Source: Chlamydoabsidia padenii (taxonomy: Eukaryota; Mucoromycota; Mucoromycetes; Mucorales; Cunninghamellaceae). Taken from it: a stretch of DNA of 64,000 bases. The notes beneath the pieces are model-generated. The model did not search any database. It had not been told where the DNA came from and saw nothing but the letters and a program-made list of their open reading frames with translations. Where the stretch lies: contig JAIWND010000008.1 in NCBI GenBank assembly GCA_025330725.1, positions 868,001-932,000 of the forward strand. The letters run 5' to 3'. This document shows positions 1 through 11,382 of this stretch, in pieces. Positions within the stretch are counted from its first letter, which is position 1, and each line of letters starts with the position of its first letter. Position numbers and translations under genes: made by a program.

Positions 1-557
1 TCTCTGTGTGTTGCTTCAGGTTTGCTTGTACTAACTCAAATGGTCTAGATGATACTGGATAGGGTGGAACTCGGTAAGGAAAAAAAGGGGAAGGGGTTTC
101 ACTTGATTACTAACATCATACGCATGTTAAATCGGTGGGAAATCACAGTACGAATTACAGCAATCAATAAAACGACATTCTTTTGTGACAAGGCGACTGA
201 TCATATGTGCAGCATGACTAACGACGGAAACCGGCAACCATGACTATGATATATCAAATAAAGGGGGTGCGGGACAAATCATAATGGACATTATAGACAG
301 ATAGATATAGACTAGTTATTGATGTTTTTAAACCTTCCCAAACCAATAAAAGTTTTTTTAAACAATCGTTTTTTATTTATTTTTTATATACAAAGTAGTG
401 AGATGTATACCACAGAAGATAGACTACAAAGAATGATGATGGGTGAATGAATAAAGGGGGTAGAAGAGTGTGTGATATGTAGGGTAAACTAGAATGAATA
501 AAAAGCTATGAATAGTAAATAGGAGTGGGTGGGTGGGGGAAATTGATATCAAGTAAT
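1..557. other. Intergenic DNA, 3' flank of histone H2A
   Basis: No convincing gene. The only ORF of note (49-243, plus strand) has no recognisable domain and ordinary AT-rich composition. The stretch from about 340 to 540 is T/A-rich and would be the 3' untranslated region of the minus-strand H2A gene. A gene ending to the left of the window cannot be excluded. Confidence 0.5.
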
Positions 558-953
558 TTAAAGTTCTTGAGAGGCACCAGCCTTCTTGGACTTGGTAGGC
601 AAGAGGTTGGCGTGGATGTTAGGAAGGACACCACCTTGAGCAATGGTGACATGGCCCAAGAGCTTGTTGAGTTCTTCATCGTTACGGATGGCCAATTGCA
701 AATGACGAGGAATGATACGAGACTTTTTGTTGTCGCGAGCAGCGTTACCAGCCAATTCGAGGATTTCAGCAGTCAAGTATTCGAGCACAGCAGCCAAGTA
801 GACGGGAGCACCACCACCGATACGACCAGCAAAGTTACCCTTGCGCAAATGACGATGAATACGACCAACAGGGAATTGCAAACCGGCCTTGGAAGAACGG
901 GTTTGAGACTTGGAGCCAGAAGCAGATTTACCACCAGATTTACCACCAGACAT
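558..953 (-). CDS. Histone H2A (H2A.X-type tail)
   Basis: Core nucleosomal histone of 131 residues with no intron. The sequence shows the H2A fold from about residue 20 to 118: a basic glycine/serine-rich N-tail, the AGLQFPVGR helix entry, the acidic-patch region and the docking region ending in LLPTK. The last four residues are SQEL, the SQ-[E/D]-hydrophobic motif whose serine is phosphorylated by ATM/ATR-type kinases at DNA breaks in yeast H2A and animal H2A.X, so this canonical H2A probably also serves as H2A.X, as in other fungi. It is divergent from H2B at 1516, and the two share the 954-1515 promoter, an arrangement that keeps dimer partners co-expressed. The start is set by the MSGGK opening typical of fungal H2A. 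Confidence 0.97.
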   Translation of the reverse strand: MSGGKSGGKSASGSKSQTRSSKAGLQFPVGRIHRHLRKGNFAGRIGGGAPVYLAAVLEYLTAEILELAGNAARDNKKSRIIPRHLQLAIRNDEELNKLLGHVTIAQGGVLPNIHANLLPTKSKKAGASQEL

Positions 954-1073
954 GTTGTTTTATAATGTTATTTTGAGAGAGAGAAAAAAAAAAAAAGGAG
1001 TTGGGAGGAAAAGAAGAAGAAGGGTAGTAGTTTAGCTCGTTTGCCCCATTATAAATATTCATTTTGAAATCCC

Positions 1074-1113
<40 letters not shown>

Positions 1114-1515
1114 GAGAAAGGAAAAAAAAAGAATCGGGATTTGAAGTTACCGCGTGTGAATGCATGCCTTGGTGGGCGAGCTTGATAGGTGAGGTTCATG
1201 ATGATTTTTTTTTATGCTGGTATTAGTTTCAAAGTGAATGAAATCGCCGTGATTACGTGTTGTTTTCGCGTTAACAATGGAAGCTTGGAATCGAGATAGG
1301 TAAAGTGATGTGTAAGGGTACCTTTGAATGGACCTTCCAAAAAAAAAAAAGGAAGTACCGCGTGGTCGGAATATGAAAGACGTTTCCTTCGTGTCTCACA
1401 GTTCAAGTCACAAGGTATATAAAACCACGTTTCTCAACCCAAAATTTTCCTCTTTCTCTTGCTTTCCTTTTTTTTTTTTTTACACTCACCCACTTACATC
1501 TCTATTATATATACA
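954..1515. promoter_or_regulatory. Bidirectional H2A/H2B promoter
   Basis: This interval lies between two divergent histone start codons. A TATA-like element (TATATAAAA, 1416-1424) lies about 95 bp before the H2B ATG, and an AT-rich TATA-like stretch (1048-1057) lies about 100 bp before the H2A ATG. Between them are two copies of the window-wide motif in opposite orientation: 1062-1076 (complement of ATCGGGATTTCAAAA, pointing to H2A) and 1134-1145 (TCGGGATTTGAA, pointing to H2B), separated by a run of 37 T (1076-1112). Each copy is oriented toward the gene on its side. A nucleosome-excluding T tract between two activator sites is the simple reading, but this is inference. Confidence 0.75.
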
Positions 1516-1875
1516 ATGGCTCCCGCTGGTAAAGCTCCTGCAAAGACTGTCGAAAAGAAGACCAAGGCTGATGGCAAGAAGAGAAAGGTGTCTCGCAAGG
1601 AATCTTATGCCTCCTACATTTACAAGGTCTTGAAGCAAGTCCATCCTGATACTGGTATCTCCAACAAGGCCATGTCCATCTTGAACTCCTTTGTCAACGA
1701 TATCTTTGAACGTATTGCCACCGAAGCCTCCAAGTTGGCTGCCTACAACAAGCGCTCCACTATCTCTTCTCGTGAAATCCAAACCTCTGTCCGTCTCATT
1801 CTTCCTGGTGAATTGGCCAAGCATGCTGTGTCTGAAGGTACCAAGGCTGTCACCAAGTACACCTCTTCCAAATAA
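1516..1875 (+). CDS. Histone H2B
   Basis: Core histone H2B, 119 residues, no intron. The N-tail begins [10 protein letters not shown] and is lysine-rich. The histone fold starts at the [20 protein letters not shown] segment, which is nearly invariant in fungi, followed by the [11 protein letters not shown] helix and the ERKL-type C-terminal helix ending AVTKYTSSK, including the lysine that is ubiquitylated in yeast (K123 equivalent, in the AVTKYT motif). The longer open frame begins at 1459, but the ATG at 1516 is preceded by a pyrimidine-rich leader and gives the conserved protein start. A CAA-rich run follows the stop codon (about 1877-1910). Confidence 0.97.
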   Translation: MAPAGKAPAKTVEKKTKADGKKRKVSRKESYASYIYKVLKQVHPDTGISNKAMSILNSFVNDIFERIATEASKLAAYNKRSTISSREIQTSVRLILPGELAKHAVSEGTKAVTKYTSSK

Positions 1876-2164
1876 ATAACAATAACAACAACAACAACAA
1901 CAACAACAATAGCAACAATATCTGTAAAAGGGTCAACTAGTTTAGTAGTGTTATTCCCTTGCTCTTATCATGTCCATTACCCCCTCATTGCTTAGTTTAT
2001 AGTATCATCATCCCTCTTCCCCTTATTCATTCTCTACTTCTCACCTCATGTACAGACTTTTTTTAATTATCTTTATGCTTCAAATAAAACACAAAAAACA
2101 ATATATAAAGCACATACCTAATTATCCTGTCTTTTATAATTGATTTTGTTACTTGAATCTTTGT

Positions 2165-2905
2165 ATGTATGGCTTTGTCTTCTCTTTGTCTAGGTAAGAC
2201 TCTAGTATGTGAATAGATACTATCATACCCCCAAATGTCAAATGGAGAAAATAAATTACCAAACAGTTAACATAGTATTGATGTATACATGATAGTTATC
2301 TTTATTAATTAATTTAATTGTTAAACACTTTATATGCTAATGACTAAAAAAGTCTACACTAATAAAAAAAGTTTACTACTACTATAATAAAGTCTATCCA
2401 TTTGTGTATTGATTTTGTCACATAGTTCACCATGAAGTCTTCATTATCGAGTTCAGTCTCCCTTTTTTTTTCTCCATAATAGAGAAAGATCATGTTGGTG
2501 CATTCCGTGTTGCAAAGAAGTCTACCCATTTGTTTTGTTGTTGTCACATAGTCCATCCTAAAATCATTAATACCGAGATTAGTCCATCATGGAAGCCTTT
2601 ATTATCGAGTCCAGTCCCATACAGTTTTTCCCCCATAACAGAGAAAGATCATGTAGGAACATTCCGTAAAGTAAAGAGGATTCAATTTCAAGTATTGTCA
2701 CAAGGTCCACCGTAAAGTCGTCATTACCGAGTCCAGTCCCATAATGTTCTTTTCCATAACAGAGAAAGATTGTGTTGTTGAATTTCGTAAGGTGAAGAGT
2801 GGATGATGCCAGAGTTTCATTCACGAGTACAAGATCGGCATTAGAATAACTATAAAGACAAAAAAGTAATGAGGATTCAGTTTCAAGTTCCATCGAGACC
2901 AAGCT
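2165..2905. repeat. Left arm of a diverged long inverted repeat
   Basis: The reverse complement of 6535-7085 can be aligned along this segment by eye with only scattered mismatches and small indels: shared blocks include GTCTAGGTAAGACTCTAGTA and GTATTGATGTATACATGAT. Inside the arm a module of about 110-130 bp (with a CCATAA-AGAGAAAGATC core followed by CATTCCGT) is repeated about three times, at roughly 2430, 2600 and 2730. It codes for nothing convincing. With the right arm it brackets a 5-kb island containing the reductase gene and a tandem array. Confidence 0.8.
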
Positions 2906-3013
2906 TTACTTACTGGAGAAGGAGAGCAATCGAATGGGTGCATGAATCAAAAAGGGAGGAAGGAAGAGAAGAAAGGACTCCCCCCAAAAAACCATGATTT
3001 CGTGATTCCCACA

Positions 3014-3027
3014 CCGGGATTTGAAAT
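3014..3027 (+). promoter_or_regulatory. Recurrent motif copy, CCGGGATTTGAAAT
   Basis: Exact copy of the GGGATTTGAA core found throughout the window. It lies inside the repeat island, just past the left arm and downstream of the reductase gene, so it has no obvious gene start next to it. Confidence 0.5.
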
Positions 3028-3057
3028 GTAGCAACAATGACAAAGGACCTTGGTGAA

Positions 3058-3180
3058 TTGAGTTTAAAAATAAAAGCCAGTGTAGAAGCCAGTGTAGAGG
3101 CCAGTGTAGATTGAGCTTGAAAATAAAAGCCAGTTTTGAGGCCAGTGTAGATTGAGTTTAAAAATAAAAGCCAGTGTCAT
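3058..3180. repeat. Short nested tandem repeat
   Basis: A unit beginning TTGAG(T/C)TT(A/G)AAAATAAAAGCCAG starts at 3058, 3111 and 3152, and within it a shorter GCCAGTGTAGA block is itself duplicated. The changing unit length (53 then 41 bp) comes from loss of inner copies. It lies just outside the 3' end of the reductase gene. Confidence 0.75.
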
Positions 3181-3554
3181 CTTGAACTCCCCTAATCTAC
3201 GGTTAAAATAATTTCCCAGCCCAAATTCGGGGCTTAAATTCAAAAGCAGATTCTGCATGAATTTCTTGATTAGGCGAACCGTCTTTCACGGTCAGGGCAA
3301 GTCTATACGACGAGCAATTTACGTTTGAATAAAAAAAAAAATACAAAATATTTTCACCATAATGTGGTCTCCTACCATGGTCTTTTTATTTTACTGCCAA
3401 CACTTACCCTCCAGAACTCGCCAGACCTCTACGTCCCCACATTTGCTCCCCCCCTTGGTGTAATCATTGACATCAAAGTGTTATTAAATAATCATATTAA
3501 AAGTATTATCATTTGATTTGAGATTGCTTTTTGCAACCAAAAGCGCATTCTCAT

Positions 3555-4797
3555 CTATACATCTTTCATAACTAAACGAGGGTAATAGTGGGTTTCTAAA
3601 GCTTCGATTTCCTCAGGGGTCAATTTCAAATTTATACCAGCCAACAAATCATCCAAATGCTTTTCACTTTGAGCACCCACAATAGGAGAGGTCATCACCG
3701 GTTTTGATAATAACCAAGCTACAGCGACCTAAGTAGAAACAAAAAAAGTCAATACCATAGGCAGAAATGAGTCGTTGTTACCTGAGCAGGAGTTACACCA
3801 CGTTTTTCGGCAATGTCTACTAACTGACCCACAATCATATCATTTTCGTTATCTTCTCTAGCCTTATATAATTGCTTAAATCTATTTGCCATAATCTTCG
3901 AACGAGTAGTGTCTGTCGTATTCCTTTTACGGGCCAAGAGCCCACCAGCTAAAGGAGACCAAGGAATCATGGCGATCCCAGAATCCAAACAGTAAGGAAT
4001 CATTTCCCGCTCTTCTTCCCGATAAAGCAAGTTGTACAGGTTTTGCATGGACACAAACTTGGTCCAACCATTCTTCTCGGCGATTTGATTAGCCTTTTGG
4101 AATTGCCAGGCGGAGAGCGAGGAGGCACCAATGTAACGCACTTTACCAGATTGCACAATGTCATGAAGCGCACGCATGGTTTCTTCCAAAGGAATATCTT
4201 GCTTGAATCGATGAACTTGGTACTTTTAAAAAAGAGAAGAGGATGAGAAAAAAAAAAAGAATAGCATGAATTTCCAAAGTTCAAATCCCGACTCACCAAA
4301 TCGATATAATTTAAACCAAGACGTTCCAAAGAGGCATCGATGGCATCAAACAAATGCTTACGGGAGGCACCAACCTCATTGATGTGATTAGGACCTTCGA
4401 AAGGTTTCGGGTTTATACCATGTGCAGGAGTAGGAAGGACGGCACAAGCTGCTTTGGTGGCGACAACAATTCGGCCTCGAGGCATGTTGAATTGTTTGAT
4501 GGCCTTGCCCAACACACGTTCACTTTCACCATTAGAGTATATATCTGCAGTATCAAAAAAGTTGATCCCCTTTTCATATGCCTTGCCAATAATTTCAATG
4601 GATTCCTTTTCATTCAAGACCCAGGGCTGCCATTCGGAGCTGCCGTAACCCATACAGCCAAGGCAAAGTCGAGAGACCTATCAAAAAAAAAAAAAGGGAA
4701 GGGGTTAATAAAGGGCTCATCGAGTATCTTACAGCGAGCTTACCATTAAGCCGGTGTTACCAAACCGTACGTATTGCATTTTCGAAGCGCCAGACAT
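3555..4797 (-). CDS. Aldo-keto reductase, four exons
   Basis: NADPH-dependent oxidoreductase of the aldo-keto reductase superfamily, closest in style to fungal YajO/YPL088W-type enzymes that reduce aldehydes. Exons on the minus strand are 4797-4744, 4677-4297, 4222-3782 and 3728-3555, all joined in phase 0 to give 349 residues, the normal family length. The protein opens MQYVRFGNTGL. The catalytic tetrad is present: Asp and Tyr in GINFFDTADIYSNG, Lys in VVATKA, His in YQVHRF. A cofactor-binding ending, SPIVGAQSEKHLDD, follows the last intron. The gene lies between two inverted repeat arms, so it may have been moved with them. A copy of the window-wide motif lies at the 5' end of intron 2 (4280-4292). 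Substrate unknown. Confidence 0.9.
4280..4292 (-). promoter_or_regulatory. Recurrent motif copy at an intron donor
   Basis: On the minus strand the second intron of the reductase gene begins GTGAGTCGGGATTTGAAC, so the motif overlaps the 5' splice site. It is one of the ten exact GGGATTTGAA cores. Its location inside a gene may mean that not every copy is a promoter element. Confidence 0.45.
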
Positions 4798-5483
4798 TTT
4801 TCCGTTTTTCTTATTATAGGTAGATAATAACCAAGAAGAGAAAAGTAAAAAAAAAAATAAAACTCGACATTTTATACATTCATGAATGTAAACTTGATTG
4901 TAGTGGTGACGATTGCGATACTTCATTTGGTAGGCACTGACGCGGACACTACAAACTGGTATACATTCTTGATATGGTGAACACTGACGTTTCAGATCAA
5001 AATAGTATTACACTCAGCATTTTCAAATTTTCCCTTTAATGATCGAAAACTACTCAGCACATTTGTGTATGAGGTTGCATGACTGTCGGAATTTGAAACA
5101 AACACCCGCTTTTGACGATCGATGACTGTACGTCATTCTCTTGCTTTATGATTGTAAAAAATATGGAGCATATCGAGCATAAATCTAAAAACAAAGTATT
5201 TATGCATACTGAAACACTTGAATCAGATAACCAAGACTTCCTTTCGTACTTTTGGCATTGCAATCTGAACTTTCATTGTTTCTTCTCCATCTTATAAACG
5301 CTATTGCAATACAAAAGTAATAAATAGACATATAGGTATGAGGAAAAAAAAACATTCTTGTGTAAAATTCATTTAGCATTAGGGGTTTTGCTTTATTCAT
5401 GCCTTTACATTGAATAAAGTAACCCTTTCACACCCGATGATTGGGACGAATGAAATGCTAAGCGCACGGAAAGTGCTCACGTA
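4798..5483. other. Intergenic DNA 5' of the reductase gene
   Basis: Presumed promoter of the minus-strand reductase gene. A diverged motif copy (GTCGGAATTTGAAA) lies around 5085-5098, about 290 bp from the start codon. No other gene is supported. Confidence 0.4.
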
Positions 5484-6380
5484 ATTTTGGGAGAGCACTA
5501 CTCGCTCAATTGTCAACGGATGCTAATGATTAAAGTGGCGATGTGAATACTATAGCATGTTTACCACATAAATCACCGCAAAAGCCAAGCTCCAAGACCC
5601 TTATGTCGGTCAGTCCAGACTTGCGATGGCTTTTACCTGTCATTTGCAAGAAAGAAAATTGACAGACAAGAGTAATTTGTTTAAACCCCCGCTTACCCTC
5701 GCCTTGAATCTTGAGAGTGCTCTACTAGCTTAGTGAACAAGTGATGCTAATGACAAAAGTGACCATGTGCATTCCTTAGCCTATTTCCAACAAAGTTTAC
5801 ATAATGACCAATATACCAAGTCCATTGTATGTATCAGTCTAGCCTCAAGATCGTTTTAACCTGACTTCTGTAAAAAAAGTTGCAGAATAAAAAATTGACA
5901 CACAAGACAAAACTTATTTCAAAACCCGCTTACCCTCGCCTTGAATCTTAAGAGGACTCTACTAGCTTAATGAACAAGCGGTGCTAATGACAAAAGTGAC
6001 CATGTGCATTCCTTAGCCAATTTCCAACAAAGTTTACATAATGACCAATATACCAAGTCCACTATATGGAACAGTGTAGCCTCAAGATCGTTTTACCCTG
6101 ACTTTGTTAAAAAAAAGAGACAGAACGAAAAATTGACATACAAGACAAAACTTACTTCAAAACCCGCTTACTCTAGCTTGGAATCTTAAGAGAGCTCTAC
6201 TGCCTTAATGAACAAGCGATGCTAATGACAAAAGTAGCCATGTGCATTCCTTAGCCTATTTACAACAAACTTTACATAATGGCCAATGTACCAAGGCCAT
6301 TGTGTCGGTCAGTCCAGACTTGCGATGACTTTTACCTGTCCTTTGCGATTAAAGATTATTCAAACACCGATTACCAAAAT
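5484..6380. repeat. Tandem array with a 237-238 bp unit, about 3.8 copies
   Basis: The phrase GCTTACCCTCGCCTTGAATCTT starts at 5691 and 5928 and, slightly diverged, at 6166, giving a constant spacing of 237 and 238 bp. A partial, more diverged copy precedes 5691. All copies carry the blocks GATGCTAATGA-AAAAGT, CATGTGCATTCCTTAGCC, AACAAA-TTTACATAATG and AAAATTGACA-ACAAGACAAA. The two end copies share GTCGGTCAGTCCAGACTTGCGATG, which the middle copies lack. There is no open reading frame through the units. It looks like minisatellite DNA built by local duplication inside the repeat island. Confidence 0.85.
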
Positions 6381-6534
6381 CTCGCGTGCCTAGCAATTCC
6401 CAAAATCAGGGGCACCCTTCAAAATGTTTATTTTGGCCGAATCTCAATTTCTTTCTTCCCTTTTTCATTCACTCTCTCTTTATCTCTCCAATTTAGACGA
6501 TCCACAACTTTAATGACGGTCGCCTGTAGGCTCA

Positions 6535-7190
6535 AAGGTGTATGGTGGGATTCTTTCTCTGTCATGAAAAAGAACGTTATGGGACTGGACTCGGTAAGGC
6601 TAACTTTATGGTGGACCGTGTGAAAATACTCGAAACTAAATCTCTTTACCTTTTTGCCTTTATAGTTATGCTAATGGTGATCTTGTACTCCTCCACTCTT
6701 CACCTTACGGAATGCACCGACAGGATCTCTCTCTATTATGGAAAGAAAAGGGGACTGGACTCGGTAATGAAGACTTCATGGTGAACTATGTGACAATATC
6801 CATACACAAAGGGATAGACTTTATCATAGTAGTAGTAGGCTTTATTATAGTAGTAGACTTTATTAGAGTAGTATCAAGTTTTTTTTATTAATATAGACTT
6901 TTTTTCAATTATTAGCATATGGAGCGTTTAACAATTAATTAATAAATATAACCATCATGTATACATCAATACTATGTTGTAATTGTTTGGTAGTTTATTG
7001 TCTACATTGGACATTTGGAGGATATGATAGTATCTATCCCAGTACTAGAGTCTTACCTAGACGGCCCAAAAAAGCAAAGACATACCCCTCAAGAAGCCAT
7101 ATAACCAAGACGAGACGTAAAAGAGTGGATGGAGATGCAAGATTGGCATTGGGATTTAGTTCTTCGAGACCAAGTTTTACTTTCTAATAA
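6535..7190. repeat. Right arm of the long inverted repeat
   Basis: Inverted relative to 2165-2905 over about 550 bp (6535-7085). The outermost part (about 7115-7190, with TTCGAGACCAAG-TTTACTT) matches the left arm's inner end in direct orientation, so the arms have been rearranged. The arm holds its own two copies of the CCATAA-AGAGAAAGATC module on the opposite strand. No target-site duplication was found by eye. Confidence 0.8.
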
Positions 7191-7863
7191 AGGGGGAAGA
7201 GTCAAAATTTTATTAAGGCTAGTCAGATCTAAAAGAGATGTTAGTAGACGCCGCAAACATCGATACAGGTTATATAGGCAGCCAAACGATAGTGAATACC
7301 AAACCGTGGTGTGGACCAAAGCCTTGGTGTTAAGAAGCAGGTGACATGTAAAGACAGAATGGGGGGAGGGGTTGAGAATGACAGTAAGTGTTGTTTGGTT
7401 GATCAAGTAGTGTTGGAAGTGAAAGGTATCTTTTTGTTTTTCCTTTCGTCGTTATATGATGGAGTGATCAGGGCCATGTCGTCACAGGTTTGTGCTATTG
7501 AATGGATAGGTTCACCATGATTGTATTAGGATCGTGATCATCTTGGCCCAGTATCATGAGTTAAAAAAAAAAAAGGACGAATGAAAGGAGACATGAGGTT
7601 CAAAGATTTTTTTTTAAAAAAAAGATATAGTTCATTTATTTATCACTAGACTATTTGTAGGGTTGGTGGTACTATACTAAGGTTGGTATCTGACAAGATG
7701 AAGGTGGGGAATAAAGATCAAGAAAAAAGAGTTGAGATAAACCCGCCAGTCGGGAATTGAATTCAAATATCGTCCCGCCCTACAACGCATGATACTTGGA
7801 TCAAACATTCATTTTTTATTTTATTATCAAGTGTTAACACCAAAGGTTCCCTATCATCTACAT
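7191..7863. other. Intergenic DNA between repeat island and RPN1
   Basis: No gene recognised. A diverged motif copy with an internal palindrome (GTCGGGAATTGAATTCAA) lies near 7750. The last 60 bp are T/A-rich and are the likely RPN1 3' untranslated region. Confidence 0.4.
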
Positions 7864-10800
7864 TTATTCTGTATCTTCTTCCATATAATCGGCATTCTTT
7901 TTCAACAATACAATGCCTTCCAGGACTGGGGCCAAGGAAATGACTAGATCAAAGAAGAAGTTAGTATTTTTTTTTTTTCTACAGTGTTACTTTGTTTTAC
8001 TTACATTCTTCTGTAGCCAGTTCAGCACGTTCAGAGTGAGCCAATAGTACAGGTGTAGAATGTGTTTGGAAGCCAGTAATAGTCTTTGGTCGACCGGCTT
8101 GACCTACGACATCTACTGCTTGACCTACACGGACCGTCACTGGTAAGTTGTCGAGTTCGCCATCAAATGTAATCAAGAATCGAGGATACATCGCCGTTAC
8201 CAGAGAATACAATAAATAATGCCATTTACCAAAGATAACTACAGGAGTAAGAAAAAAAAAAAAGGGGGGGGAAGGGGTGAGTCATTCCATTACGAACATC
8301 AGTACATGCTATTAATACTTACATGGTTTGTGATCTGTAAAGGTGATAATACTTGTCATCAACCCCGCCAATGCCACAGGAGACATGATTTGTCGATCGG
8401 TATGGAATGGATTTAAAGTCATCGTACCCTTCGCCATGTGTAGTAAACCTTGAGCAATGCGTACCATGAAGAGACTGGAAGGTTCCTTGTGATAATAGCT
8501 GGCTAATTGGCGAAGCATTTGCGCAAGTCGAGCATTGTTTGTGCCTGCACCAACCAAGCCCATAGCAAAGATGGCGCTGACAGCAACTTCTGTATCGTTG
8601 TCGTGAGAGTATTTGCTGAGAGTATCCAGTACTGTCACTTGAGGATTGGATGCACATAATAAACCAAGAGCCAAAGGAACTGCCTTGCGAATAGTAGGTT
8701 CACCATAATGCATCTAATAAAGTACATCAATTATCAGTTCCCCCTTATTTGTTTGTTTAGTTTGATCCTTTTTTCTTTCTATTCCTTACCAAATGGTTGA
8801 ATGTGCGCATAGACATTTCAGTTCCAACATCTTCACCCATAGCAATCAGAGCCACACCAATAGTTGCAAACGCTTGATGAGTATCGTCCTCCTTTTCCTT
8901 GTCCAAATGATCATTGCAGATATGTAACATTTTTTGCACCTTGAGTACATTACCGGTACCAGCAAAAGAAAGTATTTCCACCAATACTTCGGCTTGTTTA
9001 CCCAGAGGATGTTCGATGGCCTTGAGGGTTTCCAATGTTGCGTCAGATGCTTCTTGTTTCCCGAGGAATAAGAGACCGAGACCGAGCGCCATGAATCGAG
9101 ACCAAGTTTCCTTGAGGTATTTATCTTCACGTTCCATCATTGTTTGTAGGATAGTGCTGGTAATATCGCCATGACAGGTACCCACGAACACCATACCAAG
9201 AGCCAGGGCAGCCACTGAGGATAATTCCATAGACAAGCCGGTGTCGCTAACAATAGGTAACAACAATTCCGCTATTTCTTCACGAGCTGACCCAGCATAA
9301 GCAATACCTAGACTGATCAAGAGAATGGATGTGTTAATATAACCCCTACTACTAATCACACATCGACCTTACCCAAATATAGCAGCGTGCCGGACATGAG
9401 CATTGCCACCTTCAATAGATTCGGATAATAAGGCCAAAGCAGGATCAGATTCTTCTCGAACACCCGAATTCAAAATACCAATAGCCAAAAGAGCACCAGC
9501 CTAATCAAAAACAAGAAGTTAGTTTATTCGATCATTTCCGTATGTTACCACTTTTTATCTATTTTCTTTTTCTTTCTTTCTTACCTTGATGTTATCATCA
9601 TTGGAATACATATACTTGTCAATCAGTGTCAGACCCACTTCAATGTCCCACAAAGAAATCATACCTAAAGAGGCAGTAGCGCTAGTCATCCCATGATCCT
9701 TTGTCTTGTAAATCCAGGAGGAAGAGTTTTCATCATTCGTAATCATCAGTTTGTCGTTCCCAAAGGCAGCATTGACAAAGGCATTTACAAAGGTAGAAGC
9801 AAGATTGTTGCGTGCAGAATCCACATTGGTATTAAATGATGTACCTATAATACAATGATACCCCGTTAGCCTATTTTCCAATCGTTCCTTCATTCCTAGT
9901 TTTTGTGACGCAGACTTACGATGATTTTCCAGATGACTCTTGTAAATATCTTCAGGTACCTTGGGTTCCAAAACATCCAGTTCACGAGCAAGAGAGATAA
10001 AGTATCGAGATAGATGAGTGTTATTCAAGCATTCGCCAAGTTCCACATCGTCAGTTTCGATTTGAATTTGTTGTCTGGCCAATTGGAAAGCCATTTGTTT
10101 CTTGAGAAGCCTAATTAATAAAATAATAGATAAGAGTGAATAAAGCTATTGTCTTTTTGTGTGTGTGTGTGTGGGGAGAAGGAGGAGGAGGAGAGGAGGA
10201 ATGGTAAAGCTACTTACGGATCAGGGCAAGATTCAAAGTCTTCCTTGATAGAGTTCATGTCACCCATACGAATAGATAGATTTAAAGCTTGAGCATATTT
10301 TTCTTGTTGGCGATAAATAGTTCGGACGGTTCGAATAAAGGCGACATCATCAGGAGGAGCGAGCAAATTGACACATCTATCATACAGTAGCAAAAGAGAA
10401 AGAGAGAAAGAGAGAGAGAGTGTGTGTGCGTGGTTAGCATATCCATTATATATACACTGTTTTAATAATATCCATCATCTTACCCCACCATGTACAAGCA
10501 AACGCGTTCATAAGTATCCTTATCAACGAATCGAGGCAATTGATCCATAGCTTCCAGTTCCAACAACAAGTCCACAGCATCTGCTTCCCCATTGTGTTTC
10601 AAAAAGAAAGGTACGATCTTCAAGGCCAGATCCAAAATGTCGGTTGTCGATTGTTCCGTCCCCATACGAGCTTCGTATTCTTGGCTGATTTCACCGGCCA
10701 AATGACGCACATATTCATGTCCCCATGAGCCAAAGTCTTCTTCCGCCGTTCCATCTAGTCGATATTTCAAACAAGCCCGTTCACCTTCTTCAGCATATGT

Positions 10801-11382
10801 CATGGAGAGCACTGAGAGAATGTCAGAGAAGAGATTCTATACAAACATCTTGTTAGTTTTCACTAGTTATCTATTCCCTTTTATCTTTTTTTCTCTTTGT
10901 CCATAAATTTAGATAGTCCTTACCTTGTCTTCTGAAGAAGTCCATGTTTCATACACTGATTTCAAAGTGGAATAATGAGGACTGAGGAATTTGAGAGGTT
11001 TTGGTACCGAGGTCATGGAGCTGGTGGATGTTCGGATCAGTGTACGAAGTTGTTCCAAAGCTGGACGATGTAGACTGGTTTGTGCATCCTAAGTAATAAA
11101 GTGAGTTGGAGGGGTTAGATCCGTCAGCACACTTGCCCACATGATATTTACCTGGACTCTTTCAACAAGTAATTCCAGTTCACTTTTCAATTGTTGATCT
11201 TCTTCAGACTTTACAAAAGAGTAAAAAGTACAAGTTAGTCACATATTCAGTCTATTGATTCTTCTTTTAGTATTACTTACCAGTTCTTCTTCCTGGTCCT
11301 TCTTGTTCTTCGTCTTATCATCTGTTGGTTTTTTGTCATTGGTGTCAGTAGGAGGTGGGTTGTCTTTGGGTTGGTCGGCCAT
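7864..11382 (-). CDS. RPN1: 26S proteasome regulatory subunit RPN1 (PSMD2)
   Basis: Large scaffold of the 19S base, which docks ubiquitin receptors and shuttle factors such as Rad23 and Dsk2 and the deubiquitinase Ubp6. The gene has about a dozen exons with short introns. The N-terminal exon (11281-11382) is hydrophilic ([11 protein letters not shown]). Next come the conserved [29 protein letters not shown] segment and a region with [28 protein letters not shown], which matches RPN1 orthologues closely. The middle and C-terminal exons carry the PC (proteasome/cyclosome) repeats, seen as Gly/Ala-rich pairs of helices such as [26 protein letters not shown] and [12 protein letters not shown]. 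The protein ends ADYMEEDTE. Start and stop are clear. It is an essential housekeeping gene and nothing looks broken. Confidence 0.93.

Noticed and set aside
525..965. 146-codon plus-strand ORF opposite H2A
   Set aside because: Shadow frame of the conserved histone H2A gene on the other strand.
4279..4292. tRNA gene suggested by GTTCAAATCCCGAC, which fits a B box
   Set aside because: No A box, no cloverleaf and no acceptor stem around it, and it sits at a reductase intron. The same was true of the other motif copies inspected, so no tRNA is called in the window.
2165..7190. Autonomous DNA transposon
   Set aside because: No transposase, reverse transcriptase or helicase frame was found between or in the arms, and no target-site duplication was seen by eye. 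Kept as an inverted-repeat island only.
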